Of a stretch of 64,000 nt of DNA, positions 35,855-44,520 are shown one piece after another. This DNA is from Streptomyces sp. ADI95-17. Lineage in GTDB: Bacteria; Actinomycetota; Actinomycetes; Streptomycetales; Streptomycetaceae. Position numbers and translations under genes: made by a program. The stretch is taken from the NCBI RefSeq assembly GCF_003846175.1, contig NZ_ML123050.1:813969-877968 (forward strand), in the 5' to 3' direction. How positions within the stretch are numbered: the first letter of the stretch is position 1; every line of letters starts with the position of its first letter. Below the pieces are notes generated by a model. The model was not told where the DNA came from, ran no database searches, and saw only the letters and a list, made by a program, of their open reading frames with translations.

Positions 35855-36370
35855 ATGTCCGGCACCGACGCCGTCCGTACGTCACTGGCAGCCGTCGCAT
35901 CGCTTCTCGCTCCGGCCCGTCCGGCCGTCGGTGAGCGGGTGTTGCTCGCCCACGACGATCCCGAACGCTATGTGAACACGTATGCGGCCCAGTTGGCGAA
36001 CCGGGGCATCGCCGGGCCCGTGCCGAACCTCGCCCGGACGGCGCTCGTCGATGCCCTGGGCGAGCACCGATTGCTCGCGGAGTGCGACTGGAAGGAGCAA
36101 CCCGCGGAGATACGGGCCCGGTTGGAGAAGCTGGACTCCCGGCCGTCCGTGGACCCCTGGGTGTTGTTCGGGGCCCGCGACATGCGTCTGCGGACGGCCG
36201 CGTTCCTGGAGGCCTGCGGTCGCCACTACCGGGACGTCGGCGCGACGCTCGCCGTGCTCGACACCGATTCGGACTGCTGCCCGGTGGTGTGTCTGCGTGC
36301 CGCGAGGGCCGGGGAGCTGACGGCACTCGCCGGTCCCGCGGGCATCGCCGTACGGATCCTCGGAGCCTGA
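35855..36370 (+). CDS. Conserved protein of unknown function (DUF6630-like)
   Basis: A 171-aa soluble protein with a good AAGGAG site. It contains ECDWKEQPAEIRARLEKLDSRPS and TLAVLDTDSDCCPVVCLRA, without membrane segments or signal. The DWKE element and a final Cys-containing beta strand recall small Streptomyces DUF6630-type proteins. That link is tentative and no activity is known. It stands alone between a glycosyltransferase transcribed away and an MFS gene converging on it. Confidence 0.65.
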   Translation: MSGTDAVRTSLAAVASLLAPARPAVGERVLLAHDDPERYVNTYAAQLANRGIAGPVPNLARTALVDALGEHRLLAECDWKEQPAEIRARLEKLDSRPSVDPWVLFGARDMRLRTAAFLEACGRHYRDVGATLAVLDTDSDCCPVVCLRAARAGELTALAGPAGIAVRILGA

Positions 36371-36377
36371 GCCGCCC

Positions 36378-36401
36378 CGCATCCGCATCCGCATCCGCAT
36401 C
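36378..36401 (+). repeat. Hexamer microsatellite (CGCATC)4
   Basis: Four perfect copies of CGCATC follow the stop of the DUF6630-like gene by eight bases. It is intergenic between convergent genes and probably neutral. Confidence 0.7.
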
Positions 36402-36452
36402 CCACTGTGCGATTCCCGCCCCGTTCGCCCGCCGGGCGCCGTCCCGGTCGGC

Positions 36453-37922
36453 TCACGCGCCGCGGGCCCGGGCGGCGAGCACGGCGGCCAGGACGCCGGG
36501 CAGGAGCAACAGCCCGAAGGCTGCGGCGTAGCCGATGTGGTCGTTCGAGCCGCCGCTCAGGAAGGCGTTGAAGACGGCTGAGGCGACGCCCAGGACCAGG
36601 ATCTGGCCCAGGTTCTGGTTGGTCTGCATCGCGCTGCTGGCGTAGCCCTGCCGGCCGGCCGGGGCGTGCGCCAGGGACAGCACGGTGAGGGACGGGGCGA
36701 GCAGCCCCATGCCGACCGCCGCGACGACCATCGACGACGCGGCGGTGACCGCCGGCACCCCGGGCAGCGACCCGACGGCGGCGATCACGACCGCCACCAC
36801 CTGCACCAACGCCCCTACCACGACCAGACGGTGACGTGGCGTCCGTTCCGGCAGACGGCCCTGCACCCAGGAGGAGGCGGCCCACGCAACGGCGGCGCCG
36901 GTGAAGGCCAGACCCGTCACGACGGGGGCCACGTCCCGGTCGGTGACCAGCATCAGCGGCACGAATGCCTCCAGCGTGAAGAACACACCCGAACTCAGCC
37001 CGCGCAGCAGCACGGTGGCGGGCAGTCCGTGTGCGGCACGCCAGGTGCCCGCCGGCAGCAGCCGGGAGGCGAACAGCACCATCAGCGCGAGTCCCGACAC
37101 CGCGAACAGCAGATGACGCGTGTCCCAGCCCGACACTCCGTACTGGCCCAGGGCCGCACCCACGCTCACCGCCACCGCGACCGTCAGGGCGGGGCGCGGG
37201 GTCCTCTCCTCGGACAGCGCGGGCGCGGCCTTCCAGGAACGGCCGTTCAGCAGGGCCACGACCGCCAGCGCCGGAAGCGCCGTCAGGACCGCCAGGCCGT
37301 AGAACACCGCACGCCAGGACCACCACTCCGCGACCAGCCCCGCCATCGGGGGGCCGACGAGCGACGGAATGATCCAGCAGGCGCTCATCAGCGCCAGGGC
37401 GCGCGGCTGAAGCCGCTCGGGATACGCCTGGCCGATCGCGGTGTTGATCGCCACCGCGACCATCCCGCCCGCCACTCCGTCCACGAAGCGCCCGGCGGCC
37501 AGTTGCCAGATCGAGGTGCTGCTGGCCGAAACCAGCAGAGTGACGACGGCCAGCACCATGCCCGCCGCCAGCGGTCGATTGGCCCCCGCACGGTCCGCCC
37601 AGTGACCGCCCAGCACCCCGCCCAGCAGACTCGCGGCCACGAAGCAGCCCGCCACCAGCGGGAAGAGCGACACCCCGTCCAGATCCCGGGCGGCCGTCGG
37701 GAGTGTGGGCACCACGGCCAGTGCGGCGAGGCCGGTCAGGAACATCACCGCGGCGAAGCTGGAGGTGGGCGCCGCGTACGTCCGGGAGAAGATGCCGTCG
37801 GTGTCCTCGGGCCGTAAGGGCGGAAGATCCGCTGCCTTCGTACGTCTGCCGCCGTCCGGCGCGGCCGGGTCCGTGAACGTCGGGTGCGGGTCGCGCGATG
37901 GGCTCTTCGGGGCATCGGTCAC
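36453..37922 (-). CDS. MFS transporter (drug/metabolite exporter-like)
   Basis: A 489-aa protein with a soluble N-terminus of about 55 residues and 12 membrane segments. The first loop carries an MFS motif A variant, GGVLGGHWADRAGANRPL, and PYP-like positions occur before the seventh span. The long loop between spans 6 and 7 contains ALLNGRSWKAAPALSEERTPRPA. The start is taken as the GTG at 37922 (VTDAPKSPSR), since upstream codons read as low-complexity sequence. It is divergent from an epoxide hydrolase, with a palindrome between them. Substrate unknown. Confidence 0.82.
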   Translation of the reverse strand: MTDAPKSPSRDPHPTFTDPAAPDGGRRTKAADLPPLRPEDTDGIFSRTYAAPTSSFAAVMFLTGLAALAVVPTLPTAARDLDGVSLFPLVAGCFVAASLLGGVLGGHWADRAGANRPLAAGMVLAVVTLLVSASSTSIWQLAAGRFVDGVAGGMVAVAINTAIGQAYPERLQPRALALMSACWIIPSLVGPPMAGLVAEWWSWRAVFYGLAVLTALPALAVVALLNGRSWKAAPALSEERTPRPALTVAVAVSVGAALGQYGVSGWDTRHLLFAVSGLALMVLFASRLLPAGTWRAAHGLPATVLLRGLSSGVFFTLEAFVPLMLVTDRDVAPVVTGLAFTGAAVAWAASSWVQGRLPERTPRHRLVVVGALVQVVAVVIAAVGSLPGVPAVTAASSMVVAAVGMGLLAPSLTVLSLAHAPAGRQGYASSAMQTNQNLGQILVLGVASAVFNAFLSGGSNDHIGYAAAFGLLLLPGVLAAVLAARARGA

Positions 37923-38014
37923 AGGCGCACAAGCTACGTCGGCCGCACGACCGCGTGCCACCCGTTTTCCGCGCACACCGCCACCCGGGGAAACGGGCCG
38001 GGGCCGCCGACGGT

Positions 38015-38029
38015 TTGCCGGAACGGCAA
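38015..38029 (+). promoter_or_regulatory. Palindrome between MFS and epoxide hydrolase genes
   Basis: TTGCCGGAACGGCAA is a perfect 15-bp inverted repeat (arms TTGCCG/CGGCAA, three-base centre). It sits between divergent starts at 37922 and 38134 and is a candidate operator for both. No cognate regulator is encoded beside it. Confidence 0.55.
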
Positions 38030-38133
38030 CAACGCTCGCGTGGCCCCGGCATCCGTCGCATGATCGGGACCACGCATCGGGTCCGCGTGATGGATCGCGG
38101 CCCGCGCAACAGATCGAAGGATCAGGAGGATCC

Positions 38134-39120
38134 ATGTCGCAGCCCGCCCGGGTCACGGACTTCAGACACCGTACGGTCCCCTCTCCCGCCGGCCGGATCC
38201 ACCTGGTGGAGCAGGGTGTCGGGCCGCTGGTGCTGCTGGTGCACGGGTTTCCGGAATCCTGGTACTCCTGGCGCCGCCAATTGCCGGCGCTGGCCGCCGC
38301 GGGGTACCGGGCGGTCGCCATGGACGTGCGGGGCTACGGGCGTTCCTCCAGTCCCGAGTCCGTCGACGCGTACCGGATGCTCGACCTGATCGAGGACAAC
38401 GTCGCCGTGGTGCACGCGCTCGGCGAGGAGACCGCGGTGATCGTCGGACACGACTGGGGGTCGACGATCGCCGCCGACTCGGCCCTGGTCAGGCCGGACG
38501 TCTTCCGCGCGGTGGGTCTGCTGAGCGTTCCCTACGCGCCACCGGGCGGGCCACGCCCCAGCGAGGTCTTCGCGGGGATGGGCGGGGACGAGGAGTTCTA
38601 CGTCTCCTACTTCCAGGAGCCCGGCCGGGCCGAGGCCGAGATCGAGCCGGACGTCCGGGGCTGGCTCGCGGGCATCTATGCCGCGCTGTCCGCCGACACC
38701 ATGCCCGCACCGGACGCACCCGATCCGCACTTCGTGCGGCGCGGCGGAACAATGCGTGAGCGGTTCCCCGCCGGCCGGCTGCCCGCCTGGCTCGGCGAGG
38801 ACGAACTGGACGTCTACGCCGCGGAGTTCGAGCGCACCGGAATGAACGGGGCGCTCAACCGCTACCGGAACATGGACCGGGACTGGACGGATCTCACTGA
38901 TTTCCACGGCGCGCCCATCACCCGGCCCGCCCTGTTCATCGGCGGCGGCCTCGACGCCTCGACCACCTGGATGTCCGGGGCGATCGAGGCGTACCCGACG
39001 ACCCTGCCCGCGCTGGATTCCTCACACATCCTCGAAGGCACCGGCCACTGGATCCAGCAGGAACGCAGCGAGGAGGTCAACAGCCTCCTGACCGGCTGGC
39101 TCGGCTCCCTGCCCCGCTGA
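38134..39120 (+). CDS. Epoxide hydrolase-like alpha/beta hydrolase
   Basis: A 328-aa hydrolase that opens epoxides to diols through an Asp ester intermediate. The oxyanion HGFP is in LVHGFPESWYSWRRQLPAL; the nucleophile is Asp107 in VGHDWGSTIA. An epoxide-polarising Tyr is in GALNRYRNMDRDW within the cap, and the base His is in GTGHWIQQERSEEV. The start follows CAGGAGGA at optimal distance. There is no signal peptide. Homologues detoxify plant or microbial epoxides. The divergent MFS gene may export or import related compounds. Confidence 0.9.
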   Translation: MSQPARVTDFRHRTVPSPAGRIHLVEQGVGPLVLLVHGFPESWYSWRRQLPALAAAGYRAVAMDVRGYGRSSSPESVDAYRMLDLIEDNVAVVHALGEETAVIVGHDWGSTIAADSALVRPDVFRAVGLLSVPYAPPGGPRPSEVFAGMGGDEEFYVSYFQEPGRAEAEIEPDVRGWLAGIYAALSADTMPAPDAPDPHFVRRGGTMRERFPAGRLPAWLGEDELDVYAAEFERTGMNGALNRYRNMDRDWTDLTDFHGAPITRPALFIGGGLDASTTWMSGAIEAYPTTLPALDSSHILEGTGHWIQQERSEEVNSLLTGWLGSLPR

Positions 39121-39304
39121 GGCCGGATGGGTCGCGGGGCGGGCGCGCGGTACGGCGGCCGGGAAGCGGACCGGAGCGCCGGGGAAGGGGGCCGACCCTC
39201 GGGGAGTCGGGGCGCAGCCGGGCCACTGCCCGTACTTCGATCCTCGCCCCGGACCGCGTGGTTCGCATCCCGGCGCCGGTACATGAGGGTCACCCGCTCC
39301 GGCC

Positions 39305-39342
39305 GGTGGGCCGCGCCCCGGCCGTGCGAGGCGCGGCCCACC
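39305..39342 (+). terminator. Hairpin terminator after epoxide hydrolase gene
   Basis: GGTGGGCCGCGCC (39305-39317) and GGCGCGGCCCACC (39330-39342) form a perfect 13-bp stem with a 12-base loop. It lies between the convergent epoxide hydrolase and htpG genes and may work in both directions. Confidence 0.78.
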
Positions 39343-39365
39343 GTGAAGCGTCCGCCGTCCTGGAG

Positions 39366-39389
39366 CCGTCGGTGCGGATTCACCGACGG
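39366..39389 (-). terminator. Hairpin terminator after htpG
   Basis: CCGTCGGTG (39366-39374) and CACCGACGG (39381-39389) form a perfect 9-bp stem with a six-base loop, seven bases beyond the htpG stop codon. Confidence 0.8.
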
Positions 39390-39396
39390 CCGGGGA

Positions 39397-41328
39397 TCAC
39401 AGAGTCCGTTCGAGGCGGTCGGCCATCAGCCTGACGAAGCGTGACGGGTCGCCCAGTTCGCCGCCCTCGGCGAGCAGCGCCAGATCGTGGAGCAGCTCGG
39501 CCGTCTCCTGGAGTCCGGTGCCGTCTGTCTCGCCGCGTTCGGCGTGCGCCCGGTTGAGGCCGCTGACCAGCGGGTGCTCCGGGTTGAGTTCGAGGATGCG
39601 CTTGACCTGGGGAATCTCCTGGCCCATGGCCCTGTACATGTTCTCCAGGGCCGGTGTCACGTCGTGCGTGTCCGAGACGATGCAGGCGGGCGAGACGGTG
39701 AGGCGGGAGGAGAGACGCACCTCCTTGACGGTGTCGCTCAGCCGGTCCGTCATCCAGCCGAGCAGATCCGCGTATTCCTGCTGGCGGCCCTCTCGTTCGG
39801 TCGCCGCCTCCTTCTTCTCCTCCTCGGTCCCGAGGTCGACCTCGCCCTTGGCGACGGACCGCAGCTTCTTGCCGTCGAACTCCGGCTCGGCCTCGACCCA
39901 CACCTCGTCGACGGGGTCGGTCAGCAGCAGCACCTCGACGCCCTTGGCCCGGAACGCCTCCATGTGCGGGGAGTTCTCGATGGCCTGACGGGACTCGCCC
40001 GTCAGATAGAAGATGTGCTCCTGGCCGTCCTTCATCCGCTCCACGTACTGCCGCAGCGTGGTCGGCTCGTCCTTGTCGTGGGTCGTGGCGAAGGACGAGA
40101 CACCGAGAATGGCCTCGCGGTTCTCGAAGTCGCTCAGCAGCCCTTCCTTGAGGACGCGGCCGAACTCCCGCCAGAACGTGGCGTACCGGTCCGGCTCGGC
40201 GGACATCATGTCCTTGACAGTCGACAGGACCTTCTTCGCCAGCCGCCGGTGCATCAGCTGGATCTGGCGGTCCTGCTGGAGGATCTCGCGCGACACGTTG
40301 AGCGACAGGTCCTGCGCGTCCACGACACCCTTGACGAAGCGCAGGTACGGCGGCATCAGCGCTTCGCAGTCGTCCATGATGAAGACGCGCTTCACATAGA
40401 GCTGGATGCCGCGCTGGTACCCCTGCATGAACAGGTCCTGGGGCGCGTGCGACGGGATGAAGAGCAGTGCCTGGTACTCGAAGGTTCCCTCCGCCTGGAG
40501 GCGGATGGTCTCCAGAGGGGCACTCCAGTCGTGGCTGATGTGCTTGTACAGCTCGTGGTACTCGTCGTCGGTGACCTCGTCGCGCGAGCGCGCCCACAGG
40601 GCCTTCATCGAGTTGAGCGTCTCGGGCTCGCGCGGGGCGTCGTCGGCCCCTTCCTCGCCGTCCGCGCCCGCCGCGGCCTCGGGGACCATCCGGACGGGCC
40701 AGGTGATGAAGTCCGAGTAGCGCTTGACGATCTCCCTGATCTTCCACGGGGAGACGTAGTCGTGCAGCTGGTCGTCGGTGTCCTCCGGCTTGAGGTGGAG
40801 CGTGACGGAGGTTCCCTGGGGTGCGCTGTCGACGGTCTCGATCGTGTACGTGCCCTCGCCGGACGACGTCCAACGGGTGCCCCGGCTCTCGCCCGCGCGC
40901 CGGGTCAGCAGCGTGACCTCGTCGGCGACCATGAAGCTGGAGTAGAACCCGACGCCGAACTGACCGATCAGCCCGTCGGCCGCGGCGTTCTCCTCGGCCT
41001 CCTTGAGCTCCCGCAGGAACTTCGCGGTGCCCGAGTTCGCGATGGTCCCGATGAGCTGGACCACTTCGTCGTGAGACATCCCGATGCCGTTGTCCCGCAC
41101 GGTCAGGGTGCGGGCCTGCCGGTCGGTCTCGATGGCGATGTGGAGGTCGGACACGTCCGCGCCGAGCGAGTCGTCGCGCAGTGCTTCGAGCCGCAGCTTG
41201 TCGAGCGCGTCGGAGGCGTTGGAGACGAGTTCACGCAAGAACACGTCCTTGTTCGAGTAGATCGAGTGGATCATCATCTGCAGAAGCTGGCGCGCTTCCA
41301 CCTGAAACTCGAACGTCTCAGTGGGCAT
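39397..41328 (-). CDS. htpG: Hsp90-family chaperone HtpG
   Basis: A 643-aa ATP-dependent chaperone of full normal length. The N-terminal GHKL ATPase domain shows [25 protein letters not shown] (catalytic Glu and Mg-binding Asn), VRDNGIGM, and [17 protein letters not shown]. The middle domain has [27 protein letters not shown] and [10 protein letters not shown]. The C-terminal dimerisation domain has LEQ-type [26 protein letters not shown]. It folds or stabilises cytoplasmic proteins during stress. It is a single-gene unit with a hairpin directly behind the stop. A palindrome 53 bases upstream of the start may control it. Confidence 0.97.
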
Positions 41329-41380
41329 ATCCGTGATTCCTTCTCAGGTCCGTGGTCGTGGATCTGGCCTGAGCACTTTA

Positions 41381-41395
41381 GATCAGCCGCTGATC
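41381..41395 (-). promoter_or_regulatory. Palindrome upstream of htpG
   Basis: GATCAGCCGCTGATC (arms GATCAG/CTGATC, centre CCG) lies 53 bases before the htpG start. It does not match CIRCE or the HspR HAIR element, the usual heat-shock operators of actinobacteria. An unassigned operator is possible. Confidence 0.5.
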
Positions 41396-41450
41396 ACTCC
41401 GGGCCACTACCCCGAAGCCCACTGTTTCCACGGCTCCGCCCGGCGCCCGC

Positions 41451-42272
41451 TCAGGCCGGCGTCACCGCGTAGCCGTCGGCCGTCCAGCCGCCGTCGCTGA
41501 CCAGCACCTGGCCGGTGATGTTCGCGGACACCCCGGAGGACAGGAACAGGGCGAGATTGGCGATGTCCTGCGGGGTGCCGAGGCGGCCGCGCGGGGTGCG
41601 GCGGCGCAGCGCCCCGGTGTCCAGGCGCCCGGCGTCGGAGAGCCGGGTCAGCAGGTCGGTCTCGACGTATCCGGGTGCGAGCGCGTTGACCCGGATGCCG
41701 GACGGGGCCCACTCGACGGCCAGGACCTTGGTGAGAGCGGCGACGGCCGCCTTGGTCGCGCAGTACGCCGCGCGCTCGGGGCCGGCGGTCACCCCGTACA
41801 TCGACGAGGTGGTGAGGATGACACCTCCGTCACCCTCGCGCATGATGCGGGCGGCGGCGCGCGCGCAGACGAAGACCCCGGTGAGGTTGACGTCCAACGC
41901 GGCGTTCCAGCGGTCCAGTTCGAGGTCCAAGGACGGCGCGTTGGCGGAGACACCGGCGTTGGCGACCATGACGGACAGCTTCCCTGTCCGGGCGGTGAAC
42001 GCGGTGAGTGCGGCCGTCACCGCGTCCTGGTCGCTCACCGGGGCCGCGGCCGCCGCGATCACCTGGCCGGGGTGGCGTGCCGCCAGTGCCGGCCGCACCC
42101 GGTCCAGTTCGTCGCCGTCGAGGTCGAGCAGCAGCACATGGCATCCGGCGCGGGCGAAGGCGTCGGCCATCGCCAGGCCCAGGCCGCGGGCGGCGCCCGT
42201 GACGCATACGGAGCTGCCGCTCAGGTCGGGGTAGACCGCCGCTTCGGTCGTCATGTTCGGTTCCGTCACCAC
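41451..42272 (-). CDS. SDR-family dehydrogenase
   Basis: A 273-aa classical short-chain dehydrogenase. The coenzyme motif TGxxxGxG reads VTGAARGLGLAMADAF and the NAG motif is VMVANAGVS. Catalytic residues are Ser in TTSSMYGV and the YxxxK pair in YCATKAAVAALTKVL; PG is in NALAPGYVETDL. An acidic Asp in LLLDLDGDEL favours NAD. Starts at GTG 42272 or 42269, after GGAG, or ATG 42254 are all possible. It lies 51 bases after a second SDR gene and belongs to the island that contains the E1/E2 2-oxoacid dehydrogenase, so oxidation of a hydroxy substrate is likely. Confidence 0.87.
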   Translation of the reverse strand: MVTEPNMTTEAAVYPDLSGSSVCVTGAARGLGLAMADAFARAGCHVLLLDLDGDELDRVRPALAARHPGQVIAAAAAPVSDQDAVTAALTAFTARTGKLSVMVANAGVSANAPSLDLELDRWNAALDVNLTGVFVCARAAARIMREGDGGVILTTSSMYGVTAGPERAAYCATKAAVAALTKVLAVEWAPSGIRVNALAPGYVETDLLTRLSDAGRLDTGALRRRTPRGRLGTPQDIANLALFLSSGVSANITGQVLVSDGGWTADGYAVTPA

Positions 42273-42323
42273 TTGCTCCGCCGTGTTCTCCGTCGTGCTC
42301 CGCTCCGGTGTTCCAGGTCGTGC

Positions 42324-43106
42324 TCAGATCATGTGCATGCCGCCGTTCACATGGATGACCTCGCCCTGTACGAAGCTCGCGGCGGGCGAGCAGAGGAAGA
42401 CGACGACGGAGGCGACTTCCTCCGGCCGGCCCAGGCGGCCCAGCGGGGTGGTGGCGAGGGCGGTGTCGCCGCGGTCGGCCACGTAGTCGCGGGTCATGGG
42501 GGTCTCGATGATGCCGGGCGAGACCATGTTGATCCGTGCCCTGGAGCCGAGTTCCCAGGCCAGGCTGCGGGAGAAGGCGAGCAGCGCGCCCTTGGTCGCC
42601 GCGTAGTGCGCGTGCCGGACGCTGCCTCGGTGACCGGCCATGGAGGTCAGATTGACGATGCTGCCGCCCTCGTTGAGGTGGGGCAGGACAGCACGGGTGA
42701 GGTAGAAGACACCGTTGAGGTTGACCGAGATGACGGTGTTCCACTGCTCGTCGGTCATGTCGGCGACGGCCTGCTCGGGGTAGATCCCGGCGGCGGGTAC
42801 GAGGAAGTCGACCGAGCCGAACGTCTCGACGGCGGCGGCGACGAACGCGTTGTTGCTCTCCGGCGACGCCGCGTCCAGGGTGCGGGTGATCACGGTGGTG
42901 CCCGTGGGGTCGAGCGTCGCGGCGAACTCCGCCAGTGCCTCGGCGTTCAGGTCGCCGAGCACCAGGTTGGCACCGGCCGCGTGGAACTGGCGGGCCACCT
43001 CGCGGGCGATGCCGCCGCCCGCGCCGGACAGGAGGAGGGTCCGGCCCTCGAAGGGGCGGGCGTCAGTCCGCGGGGCCTGCTGCGTCTGCTGTGTGGTCGC
43101 TGTCAT
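42324..43106 (-). CDS. SDR-family dehydrogenase
   Basis: A 260-aa classical short-chain dehydrogenase. The coenzyme loop reads LSGAGGGIAREVARQF, followed by LGDLNAE, whose Asp indicates NAD preference. PAAGIYPEQ replaces the usual NNAG motif. The catalytic Ser is in LTSMAGHRG and the YxxxK in YAATKGALLAFSRSL. The C-terminus VIHVNGGMHMI is typical. Its first 44 bases overlap the end of the GntR regulator gene upstream, so the regulator and both SDR genes are one transcript. Likely oxidises a hydroxy acid or cyclitol in the same pathway as the other SDR. Substrate unknown. Confidence 0.88.
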   Translation of the reverse strand: MTATTQQTQQAPRTDARPFEGRTLLLSGAGGGIAREVARQFHAAGANLVLGDLNAEALAEFAATLDPTGTTVITRTLDAASPESNNAFVAAAVETFGSVDFLVPAAGIYPEQAVADMTDEQWNTVISVNLNGVFYLTRAVLPHLNEGGSIVNLTSMAGHRGSVRHAHYAATKGALLAFSRSLAWELGSRARINMVSPGIIETPMTRDYVADRGDTALATTPLGRLGRPEEVASVVVFLCSPAASFVQGEVIHVNGGMHMI

Positions 43107-43794
43107 GGTCTTCCTCTGTGAACAGTTCGGGATGTTGGGCCAGTTCGAGCCGGGTGCGGCGGATGTGGCCGGTGAGAAAGCGTTCGGCGTCGACGATGTC
43201 GGCCCGCTTGATCGCGTCGATGATCAGGCGGTGCTCGGCGTGGATCAGTTCCCAGCCGCTGTCGCCCGCGAGCCGGGCGAAGGCGCGGCGGTAGTGCTGG
43301 GTGGTGTTCCAGAACCGGTCGACCATGGCGGTGATCTGGGTGACGCGGCATCCGGAGTAGGTGAGCAGGTGGAGCCGGCCGTCGAGGGCCAGGAAGCGGT
43401 CCACGTCGGTGGTGAGCTCGATCTGCCGCGCGATCGTCTCCAGTTCGGCGACCTGCTCGGCGGTCAGATGCGGGATGCTCTCGGCGAGGGCGAGCGGTTC
43501 CAGGCGTTCGCGGATCTTGTAGACGCCCTCGCACTCCGCCATGTCCATCCTGGAGACCCAGGCGCCGCTGTTGGACTTCACGACGGTCAGCCCCTCGGCC
43601 GCCAGTATCCGCAGGGCCTCGCGCACGGGCAGCCGGCTGGCGCCGAGCTGCGCGGCGACCTGCTCCTGCATGATCCGGGCGCCGGGGCGCAGTTCACCGC
43701 TGAGGATGGCGGCGCGCAGATGGTCCGCGACGCGCTGGCTGGCGACGGCGGCGGCTCCGGACGGACCGGATCCGGTGGTCGGACTGGGTGACAT
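43063..43794 (-). CDS. GntR-family regulator, FCD subfamily
   Basis: A 243-aa regulator. A winged HTH spans about residues 18-85 (SQRVADHLRAAILSGELRPGARI, then LGASRLPVREALRIL and the wing GLTVVKSNSGAWVS). An all-helical FCD effector domain follows, with metal or carboxylate ligands expected in RFLALDGRLHLLTY and near SGWELIHAEHRLIIDAI. FCD regulators sense organic acids and release DNA. The two ATGGATCCAT palindromes at the divergent VOC/E1 promoters 600 bp away are its most likely operators. It overlaps the downstream SDR gene by 44 bases. Confidence 0.9.
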   Translation of the reverse strand: MSPSPTTGSGPSGAAAVASQRVADHLRAAILSGELRPGARIMQEQVAAQLGASRLPVREALRILAAEGLTVVKSNSGAWVSRMDMAECEGVYKIRERLEPLALAESIPHLTAEQVAELETIARQIELTTDVDRFLALDGRLHLLTYSGCRVTQITAMVDRFWNTTQHYRRAFARLAGDSGWELIHAEHRLIIDAIKRADIVDAERFLTGHIRRTRLELAQHPELFTEEDHDSDHTADAAGPAD

Positions 43795-43827
43795 GGTTCT
43801 CCCTGGTGCGGTGGTACGGCGGCGTGT

Positions 43828-44382
43828 TCAGACGGAAGGCTGCCACAGCAGCACCGGTGAGCCGGCCTCGTACCGCTTGCCGTCCGGGTAGGAGACCAGT
43901 TCCAGCTGCATCCCCCAGGGAGTGAGGAAGTAGACCCAGCGCTGCCCCTCGCTCGGTCCGGAGCTGGCCGTGGGTTCGCCCAGGATCCGTACGCCGTGCC
44001 GTCGCAGGTGTGCCACGGCGGCGTCGAGGTCGGTGACGTAGAAGGCGAGATGGTGGCCGCCGATGTCGCTGTTGCGCGGCGGTCGCGTCTCCTGTCCGGG
44101 AGCCTCGTACTCGAAGATCTCGAAGTTCGGACCGCCTGCGCACCGGAAGAAGCGCAGCTCCCGCATCACGGCACGCGGGTGGACGCCGAGATGGTCGCTC
44201 ATCCAGGTGCCGTCGGAACGGAACGGGCCGAGCGAGTAGACGTGCTCGCAGCCGATCACCTCGACGAAGAACCGGGTCGCCTCTTCGAGGTCGGGAACGG
44301 TGAAGCCGATGTGCTCGACGCCGGCCAGCCCGGGAAGGCCCCGCTCTCGATCATCCGTGGAATGGATCCATCTATCCGCCAT
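43828..44382 (-). CDS. VOC-superfamily protein (glyoxalase-like)
   Basis: A 184-aa protein with two betaalphabetabetabeta units. Metal-binding residues at VOC positions are His in GVEHIGFTV, Glu in NFEIFEYE, His in GGHHLAFYVTDL and Glu in MQLELVSYP. The family includes methylmalonyl-CoA epimerases, glyoxalases and extradiol dioxygenases, so the reaction cannot be fixed. The ATG at 44382 is used; a GTG at 44391 is also in frame. It begins the leftward operon of VOC, GntR regulator and two SDR enzymes. A candidate GntR operator overlaps its first codons. Confidence 0.82.
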   Translation of the reverse strand: MADRWIHSTDDRERGLPGLAGVEHIGFTVPDLEEATRFFVEVIGCEHVYSLGPFRSDGTWMSDHLGVHPRAVMRELRFFRCAGGPNFEIFEYEAPGQETRPPRNSDIGGHHLAFYVTDLDAAVAHLRRHGVRILGEPTASSGPSEGQRWVYFLTPWGMQLELVSYPDGKRYEAGSPVLLWQPSV

Positions 44383-44479
44383 GACTCTCACATTGCGCCG
44401 CCCCAGGTGCCGTAGTCAATGGATATTCCCGAAATCTGAACGTAACGTTCCGGTAACGAGGTATTGGCTATGGATCCAT
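44362..44479 (+). promoter_or_regulatory. Pair of ATGGATCCAT palindromes at divergent promoters
   Basis: ATGGATCCAT occurs at 44362-44371, inside the first codons of the VOC gene, and at 44470-44479, 42 bases before the E1 start. The copies are 108 bp apart. A partial copy ATGGATAT lies at 44419. The length and symmetry fit FCD-type GntR operators, and the FCD regulator gene lies in the leftward operon. Confidence 0.68.
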
Positions 44480-44520
44480 TCACTGCGACAGTGCTCACCG
44501 AATCACACAGGAGAGTGCTC

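Noticed and set aside
36378..36401. CRISPR-like or regulatory repeat
   Set aside because: Four hexamers without spacers form a simple microsatellite. The heptamer tract at 52861 also lacks spacers, so neither is a CRISPR.
41381..41395. CIRCE or HspR-type heat-shock element at htpG
   Set aside because: The palindrome shares neither the CIRCE 9-bp arms nor the HAIR arms CTTGAGT/ACTCAAG.
44464..44520. Longer E1 start at the TTG at 44464
   Set aside because: The ATG at 44521 has AGGAG in front of it, and the extended segment contains the candidate operator, which fits untranslated leader DNA better.
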